DNA from: Bacteroidaceae bacterium
Lineage (GTDB): Bacteria > Bacteroidota > Bacteroidia > Bacteroidales > Bacteroidaceae
Direction: 5' to 3'
DNA length: 33,372 bases
NCBI GenBank assembly: GCA_017614895.1
Contig: JAGAAZ010000072.1
Coordinates: 1 to 33,372, forward strand
Part shown: positions 7,987-15,875 of the stretch, one piece after another
Numbering within the stretch: position 1 is the stretch's first letter
Layout: each line of letters begins with the position of its first letter
Translations under genes and position numbers: made by a program
Notes under the pieces: model-generated
Told to the model about the DNA's origin: nothing
Seen by the model: only the letters and a program-made list of their open reading frames with translations
The model's database searches: none

Positions 7987-9438
7987 TTATGCAATTTCTG
8001 GAATATCTGGCTCTACAAGAGGATCTTCAGGCTCTGGTTCCTCCTTTCCTCCGTTGATGTCCAATGTGATGGTCCCATCCTCATGCTCCACGATGTTGTC
8101 AATCGTTTGTCCAAGTGTTCCTCCTGTGAAAACAGCATAGGAGCTTATCTCTGTGACGTTGTTTTCGCCAGGGTAGAGGTCACCATGTTGTGAGATTGCC
8201 CACTCGTCGTTGGCTCCATAGTTGGCGGAAATGGTTTGTCCGTCGGCTGGCACTATCGTGAAGCGCTGACGTGATGCATCCGTTGTGTTTATCCTATTGG
8301 AACTCCATGATGACTGGCTGTAATTCACGTGGGTGATCATTAGCCCGTGATTCGCTCCGAATGTGTCTTCTTGTGTACTGAGGATGTAACCAAAGTATTG
8401 ATCCACACCGATGTTTTGACGGTTTTCAAGGATGAAGTACTCGTTGGGATTCGCTTTGTTCACCACTTTATAAGCCACGCCGCCTGTTTCCAAAGGGTCA
8501 AGTTTAAGGCTGTATGCAGAGTCTGGGATCAGTTCCACCAGTTCCCTCCATCCAAAGAAATCCAGTTCGTAAGCCGACAATCCTACGGGCATGCGTCCAT
8601 TCTTCTTGTAGCATCCAGAATCCATCAGGTCCCAATAATCCATTCCATAGACCTTGTTGTTGTAGTCATACAAGTCAGGCAAACCCATCCCGTGACACAA
8701 TTCGTGGATAGAAAGCCCCACACCATCCATGCTTCCATTATACAATTCGCAGGAGCATCCATAAGATCCAAAGGTAACTGTGAAGTCATCCCCTTTCACC
8801 GTGAATCTTGACACTCCTTCCTTTGGCCAGATGGCTTCTTTCTCTGTGCCTTCCATATTCTGTCCAGGTCCTGCATAGATGAAGTAAACAAAATCCACTA
8901 CACCATTTCCGTCATTGTCGTAAAGGTTCCAATCCACATCATGCAGGAGTGCTTGTTGGCATGCTTCACGATAGAAATCATTGATATTGACATCCCTTGA
9001 GCTTCCACTATCTTTCCCATAATGGGCGTAACTTTTGGAGAGTGTCACAGGACCAATCACATCAAAATCAGGTATGAATAAATTGCCGGATTGCTGACGG
9101 AAATATTCTCTTACAGAGAAGTCTGATGTGCCCGGCTTCACCCCTTCACCAGAGTTGAAATGAGCGTTGAAAAGACCTTTGACAATTTCGTCTGTTTCGC
9201 CAATAGTGAAAGGTAAGTCAGGGAACTGCACCAGAATCACTGGCACCTTGGGAGACCCATAGCAGACAAGTGGCGCAGAGGTGGTGGAGCCAACCCTCCG
9301 CAATCCCTTCTCCGAAGAAGGTACGCTATATTCTGTCACATTCTCGATGCGTCCACGTAACTTAATTTCATCCTTTTGTGCTGCTATGTTGAGTGTCGCC
9401 ACCAGCAGCACCATCATCACTATCCATTTCTTGTACAT
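7987..9438 (-). CDS. M6-family (immune inhibitor A-like) metalloprotease, secreted
   Basis: The 483-residue protein has a signal peptide (about 1-20) and the zinc site HELCHGMGLPD at 245-255, the HExxHxxGxxD form of the M6 peptidases. Other family-like parts are VPVILVQFPD (65-74), an acidic calcium-type loop DNDGNGVVD (174-182) and YGMDYWDLMDSGCY after the zinc site. The C-terminus is an acidic, proline-rich stretch (EEPEPEDPLVEPDIPEIA) that ends with no further domain and no clear sorting tail. It starts 2 nt after the stop of the propeller sensor gene, so the two are almost certainly one transcript. The substrate is unknown. It could be an extracellular digestive protease or could act on the co-encoded sensor; nothing in the sequence decides between these. 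Confidence 0.88.
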   Translation of the reverse strand: MYKKWIVMMVLLVATLNIAAQKDEIKLRGRIENVTEYSVPSSEKGLRRVGSTTSAPLVCYGSPKVPVILVQFPDLPFTIGETDEIVKGLFNAHFNSGEGVKPGTSDFSVREYFRQQSGNLFIPDFDVIGPVTLSKSYAHYGKDSGSSRDVNINDFYREACQQALLHDVDWNLYDNDGNGVVDFVYFIYAGPGQNMEGTEKEAIWPKEGVSRFTVKGDDFTVTFGSYGCSCELYNGSMDGVGLSIHELCHGMGLPDLYDYNNKVYGMDYWDLMDSGCYKKNGRMPVGLSAYELDFFGWRELVELIPDSAYSLKLDPLETGGVAYKVVNKANPNEYFILENRQNIGVDQYFGYILSTQEDTFGANHGLMITHVNYSQSSWSSNRINTTDASRQRFTIVPADGQTISANYGANDEWAISQHGDLYPGENNVTEISSYAVFTGGTLGQTIDNIVEHEDGTITLDINGGKEEPEPEDPLVEPDIPEIA

Positions 9439-9440
9439 TC

Positions 9441-11840
9441 TTAGTCTTCTGATTCTTGTTTTATTTTTTTGATTTCATTTTTCTTAATTAACCACATCAC
9501 CAGCACGACAAGCCCTATGATAACTGCTGCATAGCAGATGAAGGCAAATGGACTCAGCCAAATAGGAGACTTAACCTTCACAATCAACACAGCCGCTTCA
9601 CCTTCCCATCGTTCTGGGTTGTAGCTTGCTTGCAGGGTAATTCTATAAGTACCAGTCGAGAGGTTCGACAATTGGATGGGTTGTGCATTGTCTGTCACCG
9701 TCCATGGCTCATCGGGATTCATGCGGTAGCGGTACCACACGATTTCCCCACTTCGGTAAGAAGGAACAGCGTACATGATGGTGAACGTGTTCTGATCGCG
9801 GGTCAGTGTCAGTTCTTTTGTTTGGAACAGCGTCTGCTTCAGGATGCCCGTCTCATCATTCGGCGTGACATGCTGGCCGTTCACAAAGAGCATGAGGAAG
9901 TAAGGCTTCAGACGTTCTTTCGACAGGACGAACGATGCAGGGGTGTACGAAATCATTCCCTTATAGGTGCCGATATACACGGTTCCGTGCTCGTCCTGAT
10001 AGCCCGAAGCGTAGTTGAGATAATTCGATGGCAAACCATTGAGCTGCGTCACATGGTTAATCACCTTTTTGCTAAGGTTATAACTATACAGGCCATTGAA
10101 TGTACTGATCCAGAGACGACGATGCGAATCCTCTATGATATTTGTCACGGTTTCGTGCATGAGCCGTTCCGATACAGTCATCTGCTCCGTTTTGCCTGTC
10201 TTGTCGTCATAGGTCATCAGTCCGTGTATGTCAGTACCTACCCAATAAAGCCCCCGTGAGTCTTCTAAGATGGAGGTGGCGCACTTGTAGGTGAACGCCG
10301 TTTGTTTCCCTTTCCATTTCCCGTCCTTTCCCTGCTGAATTTTCCACACTCCCTGATTGAACGATGCCACCCACACATTACCGTGACGGTCGCCATAGAT
10401 GCGCTGGGCATACACACCGTTCAGCTCTGGCATGAGATTGAACTCTTCCGTCTTTTCGTCAAAGATGTAAACGCCTCGCCACGAACTGACAAAGAGGGTC
10501 CCATTCTGGTAGCACAAGCTTTTCCCCTCAATGGTAGTCCCTTGTGGGGTCTTGTTGGTTTTTGGGTATCGGTGCTTTAGCCGCATGGTCTTTGTGTCCA
10601 CTACATAAATGCCATTCGTGATGCTCGACACCCACAGGTCATCATCCACCAACACCAGTCCCTGTGCGTTGAATGGAAGAGGGGCTCCGCACCAATCCAC
10701 ATTGGCCTCAACCAGAACACCTTTTTCCTTATCCAACAAGTAGAGGCTGCCATCTTCCGTTCCTGCCCAGATGCGTCCATAGTGGTCTCCGATGACTTCG
10801 CGTACCACTTCCACATCATCATCCTCTGGCAAATATACAGAGAAGTTTTGGGGTGACAAGCTGATGCGGTTCATGCCGCCAAAGTATGTGCCCGCCCACA
10901 CACCATTCTCCCTGTCCAACAACAGCGAGTGAACAGAGTTGTCCGACAGCGTGTTCACCATGTGGCGCGACTGGCGGATACTGGTTATGCGTCCATCTCG
11001 TATTCTGTAGATGATGATGCCTCGTTCAGTACCCACCCAGAGTTGGTCGCCAGCAGGCGTGATGGATGTGTGTGCTACAATGGGAGATCCTTCATCGTCG
11101 TGCGTCATCAGCATTTTTGAGGTGAGCGTCTTAGGAGAGAACAGGCAGATACCATCATTGTAGCTGACCAACGCCAGTTGCCCATTTCTCATTTCCGTGA
11201 TGCTCATCAGTTGCGAGAACGATTCCGTACCTTCAGGCTTCACATCGTATTCGCGCAGACGATGGTTGGTGGCGTCGTAGCGGTATAGCTTGCCGTTATC
11301 GCTGCCTAGCCACACGGTGCCGTCCCTCGCCATCATCATACAGCTTGGAGACTCGAATCCATTGCCAATGCATTCAGCCGTCTTTGCATTCACGTCGATG
11401 ATGTACACTTTGCCGCTCATAATACTCCACAGATGCCCCTCATTGTCAAACAGCAATTGCTTCACTCTCGGGTTTTCAGGCAGATCATCCGTGGTGAATT
11501 TGTAGAGACGCTCCCTGCTCATGTCGAAATGATAGATGCCTTTTCTCGAGCCAATCCACAAGGAATTCTCAGAGGAGGCAGCTAACGATGTCACACAGCT
11601 GAAATAACCGCCAAGTCCCTCGTCATCAGGAATGGTGTAATAATACATATGAATCCCGTCAAATGCCTTTAAGCCATCTGACGTACCTATCCATAAAATA
11701 CCGTTAACCTGAGCGAGGCATGTTGTGCCACGCGTTTTTAACTCGTCGTTTATTCCGTATGTCTTGATGTGATACTCTTCCTGAGCCCACATGCTCCCTG
11801 CCACTATCATCATCACACAAAAGAAAATCGCTTTTTTCAT
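9441..11840 (-). CDS. HTCS-type periplasmic propeller sensor with no kinase or regulator domain
   Basis: The 799-residue protein has a signal peptide (about 1-19) followed by many two-component-regulator propeller repeats with blade signatures such as ILWIGTSDGLKAFDG, SLWIGSRKGIYHFD, TVWLGSDNGKLYRYD, GVWAGTYFGGMNRIS and LYWVGTDIHGLMTYD (about 20-660). A Y_Y_Y-type beta domain follows (about 680-757), then one membrane helix (about 763-785) and a short basic tail ending KKNEIKKIKQESED. In classical hybrid two-component systems of Bacteroidota this architecture runs on into HisKA, HATPase, receiver and AraC domains; here the reading frame stops just after the membrane. It looks like a ligand-sensing half that signals through a partner. 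It lies between a trmH-like gene (39 nt upstream) and the M6 protease (2 nt downstream). The only other HTCS piece in the window is at 3443-4828. A ligand cannot be named. Confidence 0.9.
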   Translation of the reverse strand: MKKAIFFCVMMIVAGSMWAQEEYHIKTYGINDELKTRGTTCLAQVNGILWIGTSDGLKAFDGIHMYYYTIPDDEGLGGYFSCVTSLAASSENSLWIGSRKGIYHFDMSRERLYKFTTDDLPENPRVKQLLFDNEGHLWSIMSGKVYIIDVNAKTAECIGNGFESPSCMMMARDGTVWLGSDNGKLYRYDATNHRLREYDVKPEGTESFSQLMSITEMRNGQLALVSYNDGICLFSPKTLTSKMLMTHDDEGSPIVAHTSITPAGDQLWVGTERGIIIYRIRDGRITSIRQSRHMVNTLSDNSVHSLLLDRENGVWAGTYFGGMNRISLSPQNFSVYLPEDDDVEVVREVIGDHYGRIWAGTEDGSLYLLDKEKGVLVEANVDWCGAPLPFNAQGLVLVDDDLWVSSITNGIYVVDTKTMRLKHRYPKTNKTPQGTTIEGKSLCYQNGTLFVSSWRGVYIFDEKTEEFNLMPELNGVYAQRIYGDRHGNVWVASFNQGVWKIQQGKDGKWKGKQTAFTYKCATSILEDSRGLYWVGTDIHGLMTYDDKTGKTEQMTVSERLMHETVTNIIEDSHRRLWISTFNGLYSYNLSKKVINHVTQLNGLPSNYLNYASGYQDEHGTVYIGTYKGMISYTPASFVLSKERLKPYFLMLFVNGQHVTPNDETGILKQTLFQTKELTLTRDQNTFTIMYAVPSYRSGEIVWYRYRMNPDEPWTVTDNAQPIQLSNLSTGTYRITLQASYNPERWEGEAAVLIVKVKSPIWLSPFAFICYAAVIIGLVVLVMWLIKKNEIKKIKQESED

Positions 11841-11879
11841 AATTCCTATCTTTAGGTTATTGTTAGGTTATTGTTTAGA

Positions 11880-12725
11880 TTATTGAACTGACTCTTTCCC
11901 CTTCAGTGTTCCACCCCGCTGTCTTACTGCTTCATATAATAAGATGGCTGCGCTCACACTCACGTTCAGCGAATCCAGCCTTCCCAACATAGGGATTCTG
12001 ATATGCGCATCGGCTGCCTGTCGCCACACCTCTGTCAGCCCTGTGGCTTCCGTGCCCATCACAATTGCCGTTCCTCGCCTCATGTCCGTGTCGTAATACA
12101 GTTCCGAGTCCTGCAACTGTGCCGTCAGAATCTGGATGCCATGCGCCTTCAGAAACTCGATGCATTCCTCACTTCCACATGCCACGCAAGGCACTGTGAA
12201 CACGGCTCCAATCGAACTTCTGATGAGGTTGGGATTCCACAAATCGGTCAAGGGGTCGCACACCACCACTGCATCCGCTCCTGCTGCATCTGCACTCCGC
12301 AGAATCGCTCCCAAGTTCCCAGGCTTCTCCACTCGCTCCACCACCACAATCAACGGATTTTCGCTCAAATCCAACTCTTCCAGCCGCCTCTCCTTGCTTT
12401 TCACCACTGCCATCACACCCTCCGTTCCGCCTCTGTACGCCATCTTCTCATACACACCCCTCGTCACCTCCGTCACTCTCAGTCCCTGCGTCCCACTCGT
12501 CACCTCCGTTTTGTTTGCTGCGACATCGTCGCAGCTCCATCCCCCCATCTCCTCGCACACAAACACCTCCATCACTTCCAATCCCATCTCCACACAATGC
12601 TCCACTTCTCTTCTTCCCTCCACGACAAACAGTCCTGTCCGCCGTCTCTCAGCTGACTTCTGTTGCAACGCCACCACCGTCTTCACACGTGGGTTTTGTA
12701 CGCTCGTAATCACCATGTCGTTCAT
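11880..12725 (-). CDS. TrmH/SpoU-family RNA 2'-O-methyltransferase
   Basis: The 281-residue protein has an N-terminal substrate-binding part (NPRVKTVVALQQKSAERRRTG, with FVVEGRREVEHCVEMG) and the three SPOUT knot motifs: VEKPGNLGAILRSADAAG (motif 1), IVMGTEATGL (motif 2) and IPMLGRLDSLNVSVSAAILL (motif 3, with the SLNVSVA-like AdoMet knot). Such enzymes methylate ribose 2'-O positions in 23S rRNA or tRNA using S-adenosylmethionine; the target nucleotide cannot be told. A -7 box at 12747-12754 gives a leader of about 15 nt to the ATG at 12725; the ATG at 12716 is an alternative start. It is the first gene of the leftward cluster that continues into the propeller sensor. Confidence 0.9.
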   Translation of the reverse strand: MNDMVITSVQNPRVKTVVALQQKSAERRRTGLFVVEGRREVEHCVEMGLEVMEVFVCEEMGGWSCDDVAANKTEVTSGTQGLRVTEVTRGVYEKMAYRGGTEGVMAVVKSKERRLEELDLSENPLIVVVERVEKPGNLGAILRSADAAGADAVVVCDPLTDLWNPNLIRSSIGAVFTVPCVACGSEECIEFLKAHGIQILTAQLQDSELYYDTDMRRGTAIVMGTEATGLTEVWRQAADAHIRIPMLGRLDSLNVSVSAAILLYEAVRQRGGTLKGKESVQ

Positions 12726-12746
12726 TCCTCAAGTTCTTATAATTTA

Positions 12747-12754
12747 CAAAGATA
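12747..12754 (-). promoter_or_regulatory. -7 box for the trmH-like / sensor / M6 cluster
   Basis: On the minus strand TATCTTTG (12754-12747) fits TAnnTTTG and sits about 22 nt before the ATG. A second TATCTTTG at 12871-12864 could be a further upstream start. Confidence 0.55.
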
Positions 12755-12946
12755 ATACCTTTCCCGCAATCACACAAATTTTTTCACCAATTTTTTCCCT
12801 AACTAGGAAAATATTTTTTCCTAACTATGCCGCAAAACCTTTCTCTTTCATTTTTTGACACTACAAAGATACAACATTTCCTTTGCGGCCTACGAATAAC
12901 TCCACAAGTATTTTTATTTTTTACTTCTCACCTCTTTCGCGCTGGT

Positions 12947-13091
12947 GGTCACGATGGTCATGGTCATTTTGGTCAAAATCGATTTTTGGGTGTCAAAACC
13001 GTCACTATAATATATATTATATATATTATAGTGAGCCAAATGACCGAATCCGAAAATGAAAATGACCATTTTGACCTTGACCACTTTGACC
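12947..13091. repeat. Large imperfect palindrome with ordered GGTCA/TGACC units
   Basis: The centre is a perfect 16-bp inverted repeat with a 1-nt middle (13002-13034; left arm TCACTATAATATATAT). On its left GGTCA occurs at 12947, 12956, 12962 and 12971 (steps 9, 6, 9). On its right TGACC occurs at 13063, 13072, 13078 and 13087 (steps 9, 6, 9), plus one at 13041. The whole is symmetric about 13018-13019. A related half is found at 33292-33372 including a 15-nt exact match (12971-12985 with 33319-33333). It looks like a dispersed palindromic element (REP or MITE class); no transposase is nearby. Confidence 0.8.
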
Positions 13092-13180
13092 GCCTTTCTT
13101 GTAAAAGGTTATTACATAATTATATGATTTTCAGTCTCCTAATGTATGTCTTGTTTGTTGTGGAGGTGCCGTTTGTATTT

Positions 13181-13245
13181 GTTACTTGCAGTGCTCTGTT
13201 ACAAAATTGAAAGGAAATGTTACATGGATTGAAGGGTTTGTTGCA
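13181..13245 (+). promoter_or_regulatory. Candidate operator array of the xyloside transporter operon
   Basis: Half-sites GTTACT (13181), GTTACA (13198), GTTACA (13219) and GTTGCA (13240) are spaced 17, 21 and 21 nt and end 31 nt before the -7 box. The central pair equals the GH115 upstream pair in half-site and spacing (opposite orientation). The regularity suggests cooperative binding of an activator. Confidence 0.5.
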
Positions 13246-13275
13246 AAAAAGCAAGGTGGAACGAAAGAAAAGCAG

Positions 13276-13283
13276 TAACTTTG
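13276..13283 (+). promoter_or_regulatory. -7 box of the symporter/GH43/xylB operon
   Basis: TAACTTTG; no TTTG at a 19-21 nt spacing upstream. The leader to the ATG at 13379 is about 90 nt and contains the TTCCC-GTTA-GGGAA hairpin at 13301-13314. Confidence 0.65.
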
Positions 13284-13378
13284 CAACTTGAAATGCCCTT
13301 TTCCCGTTAGGGAACCGCCACGGGGCAAGGAATGACAATCAAAAAATAATCAATCATAAACAAAACCTAAAAATTCAA

Positions 13379-14782
13379 ATGGCAACAGAAAATTCAACTC
13401 AGGGAGCAAATGGCTTCTACAAACTCAGCTGGCTTCAGCGCATTGGTTACGGTTCGGGTGACTTGGCTCAGAACCTGATTTTCCAGACAGTGGCATGTTA
13501 CTTGATGATCTACCTGACCACGGTGTTAAAAATCAACCCTGCTTTTGTGGGTGGATTGATTCTCGCGGTTCGACTCATCGACTGCTTCTGGAGCCCTATC
13601 GTGGGACGTTACATCGACAACCGCAATTCCAAGCTGGGTAAGTATCGTGCTTATCTTCTCTATGGCGGTATTCCTTTGACTATCGCTGCGTGCCTGCTGA
13701 TGCTTCCTCAGGCAGCTGAATGGGACATGACTGCGAAGATCATCTATGCAACCGTCAGCTATACCGTGCTGAGTATGATCTACTCCGTGGTGAACATCCC
13801 TTACGGCTCCATCATGGCAAGTATGACCCGCGACAATGACGAAGTGCTGAAGTTGACCTCCACCCGTATGGTGTGTGCCAACATCGGTCAGATTGTCGTT
13901 CAGGCTGGTTTCCCAATCGGACTTGCTATGTGCATTCATTCTGCTATCGACTGGAATCAGGCTACCTTCATGGCGATTGGTACCATTCCTGCATTCATCA
14001 TCCTGCCTTCTCTGCCTATCTTGAAGAGCTGGCTGGGTAAGAAGGGGCTTTATTACACCCTTCTCGCCATCGGTTTGGTTGGATTTGCAGTTTTGTTCAC
14101 CATCGGTAAGTTCTTCGATGTGGCAGAATGCAACACCATCGTCCAGATTGCCAAGGTGATGACAGGTGTGGGTCTTTTGGTCGGTTCTTTGATGTGGGCA
14201 TTGGTTCCTGAAGTCATCACAGAGGCTGAATACCGTACAGGCAACCGTCCTGCTGCTACCGTTAATGCACTTGCTGGTGTGGCTTTCAAGGCTGGTTTCT
14301 CCATCGCTGGTTGGATCACTCCGCTGGTGATGGGTTTGATTGGCTTCAACTTTGACGAAGAGGAGTCAGCTCTGCCTATCGAGCCAAGCGCTTGGTTCAC
14401 GGTGACTTGCGTGTTTGCCCTTGTCGGCTTTGTGCTCTTGATGCTTTGTTTTGCTGGTTGTCGTGAGAATATCACCACCACACCAGAAAAGCCTGTTTCA
14501 TTCGGTGAGATGTGGCAGGAGTTCAAGGCGAACAAGTGCCTCCAGTTGGTGCTCAGCATCTTCGTGGTAGTGTTCTTGGCATCCTTCATCAGCGCACCTG
14601 TAAACGCTTACTACACCAAGCTGGCGAACTACTCTGAGATTGCACAGAACGCCATTCTGGTGTTCACTTGCATCATCCCTGCCTGTCTCCTGATTGTCGT
14701 AGGACTCTTGGTGTATAGATATCCTCTGACTGACGAAAGACTGGATGAAATCAACAGAGAGATTGAGGCTCGTAATAAATAA
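13379..14782 (+). CDS. GPH-family xyloside/glycoside:cation symporter (MFS fold)
   Basis: The 467-residue protein is strongly hydrophobic with about 12 predicted membrane helices. It begins with the family-typical LSWLQRIGYGSGDLAQNLIFQ, followed by a region matching the loop 2-3 signature (LAVRLIDCFWSPIVGRYIDNRNSKLGKYRAYLL) seen in glycoside-pentoside-hexuronide symporters. Members carry melibiose, xylosides, glucuronides and similar sugars with H+ or Na+. Here the substrate is most likely xylose-containing oligosaccharides, because GH43 and xylulokinase follow at 42 and 13 nt. The pair recalls the xynD-xynB arrangement known in Prevotella bryantii. The ATG is preceded by the A-rich AAAACCTAAAAA. 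Regulation probably involves the half-site array at 13181-13245. Confidence 0.9.
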   Translation: MATENSTQGANGFYKLSWLQRIGYGSGDLAQNLIFQTVACYLMIYLTTVLKINPAFVGGLILAVRLIDCFWSPIVGRYIDNRNSKLGKYRAYLLYGGIPLTIAACLLMLPQAAEWDMTAKIIYATVSYTVLSMIYSVVNIPYGSIMASMTRDNDEVLKLTSTRMVCANIGQIVVQAGFPIGLAMCIHSAIDWNQATFMAIGTIPAFIILPSLPILKSWLGKKGLYYTLLAIGLVGFAVLFTIGKFFDVAECNTIVQIAKVMTGVGLLVGSLMWALVPEVITEAEYRTGNRPAATVNALAGVAFKAGFSIAGWITPLVMGLIGFNFDEEESALPIEPSAWFTVTCVFALVGFVLLMLCFAGCRENITTTPEKPVSFGEMWQEFKANKCLQLVLSIFVVVFLASFISAPVNAYYTKLANYSEIAQNAILVFTCIIPACLLIVVGLLVYRYPLTDERLDEINREIEARNK

Positions 14783-14824
14783 TTGAATAAAAATCAATAT
14801 TAACCCCATAAAAACCTAAAAACT

Positions 14825-15862
14825 ATGGAAGGAAAGAAATATCTTTTCCCAGCTGACTACATGGCTGACCCTGCGGCTCATGTGTTCAACGGCAAGCTTT
14901 TTATCTATCCCTCTCATGACTGGGATGCAGGTGAGTGTGAAGACGATGATGGCGGTCACTTCCAGATGAAGGACTACCACGCACTTTCGTTCGACGACTT
15001 GGAGAACGGTGCAGCTACTGACCACGGTGTGATCTTCAGTGTGGAAGATGTGCCTTGGGCAGAGAAGCAGCTGTGGGACAGCGACGTGGTGGAGAAGGAT
15101 GGTAAGTACTACTACGTCTTCTCAGCGAAGGGTTACGACGGTGTGTTCCGTCTGGGTGTGGCTGTGGCTGACAAGCCAGAAGGTCCATTCAAGCCTCGTC
15201 AGTTCGCTATTCGTGGTTCATTCTCCATCGACCCATGCGTGTTCAAGGATGACGACGGCACTATCTACACCTACTTTGGTGGACTATGGGGCGGTCAGCT
15301 CCAGTGGTGGCAGCCACTTTATCATGGTTTCGAGACGATTCCTGGCAAGTATGGCGACGAGAACGGACTCATCGACCTCGGTCCTGCTCCAGATCACAAG
15401 ACACAGCTCTTTGCAAAGCCAGACGCTCCAGCACTGCCAAGTTGGGTGGTGAAGATGAGCGACGATATGGAATTTGCTGAGGCTCCTCGTTGCGTGCTCA
15501 TTCTCGACAAGGACGGAAAGCCCCTGAAGGCTGGTGACCCACATCGCTTCTTCGAGGCATCGTGGATGCACAAGTACAACGGCAAGTACTATTTCTCTTA
15601 CTCTACAGGTGACAGCCACTATCTCTGCTACGCCATCGGTGACAACCCATACGGACCATTCACTTATCAGGGTGTCCTCATGACTCCTGTAGTAGGTTGG
15701 ACAACTCACCATGCTATCGCTGAGTACAAGGGCAAGTGGTATCTCTTCCACCACGACTGTGTGCCATCCAACGACAAGACGTGGCTCCGCTCCCTCAAGG
15801 TGTGCGAGCTCCACTACAATGCTGACGGCACGATTCAAACGATTGAAGGATTAGACAAATAA
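14825..15862 (+). CDS. GH43 beta-xylosidase / exo-acting xylosidase, cytoplasmic
   Basis: The 345-residue protein has no signal peptide, so it should act on imported oligosaccharides in the cytoplasm. The five-bladed GH43 propeller residues are visible: catalytic base Asp15 in DYMADPAAHVFNGKLFIY, the modulating Asp136 in GSFSIDPCVFKDDDGTIY and the acid Glu244 in RFFEASWMHKYNGKYYFSYS. LWDSDVVEKDGKYYYVFSAK and GWTTHHAIAEYKGKWYLFHHD are further blade segments. Family activities include beta-xylosidase and alpha-arabinofuranosidase; the context (symporter before, xylulokinase after) favours release of xylose. It shares the 12-nt A-rich leader AAAACCTAAAAA (14811-14822) with the symporter gene. 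Confidence 0.92.
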   Translation: MEGKKYLFPADYMADPAAHVFNGKLFIYPSHDWDAGECEDDDGGHFQMKDYHALSFDDLENGAATDHGVIFSVEDVPWAEKQLWDSDVVEKDGKYYYVFSAKGYDGVFRLGVAVADKPEGPFKPRQFAIRGSFSIDPCVFKDDDGTIYTYFGGLWGGQLQWWQPLYHGFETIPGKYGDENGLIDLGPAPDHKTQLFAKPDAPALPSWVVKMSDDMEFAEAPRCVLILDKDGKPLKAGDPHRFFEASWMHKYNGKYYFSYSTGDSHYLCYAIGDNPYGPFTYQGVLMTPVVGWTTHHAIAEYKGKWYLFHHDCVPSNDKTWLRSLKVCELHYNADGTIQTIEGLDK

Positions 15863-15875
15863 AAATAAATTAATT

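Larger units (their letters stand above)
12726..13378. other. Intergenic region between divergent trmH-like and transporter genes
   Basis: This 653-nt region holds no credible gene. From left to right it contains the leftward -7 box (12747-12754), an AU-rich hairpin (AGGAAAA 12805-12811 with TTTTCCT 12816-12822), a second leftward-type TATCTTTG (12864-12871), a 145-nt symmetrical palindromic repeat (12947-13091), an AT-rich stretch, four GTTAC-type half-sites (13181-13245), the rightward -7 box (13276-13283) and a 95-nt leader with a TTCCC-GTTA-GGGAA hairpin (13301-13314). Confidence 0.85.

Noticed and set aside
13002-13034. The AT-rich centre as a plain TA microsatellite
   Set aside because: It is a perfect palindrome with non-TA ends (TCACTATAAT), is flanked by ordered GGTCA units, and has a related sequence at the right edge.
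13120-13338. Small minus-strand open frame in the symporter upstream region
   Set aside because: It runs through the promoter and the half-site array; its repeated FCN-type residues only reflect the GTTAC repeats.
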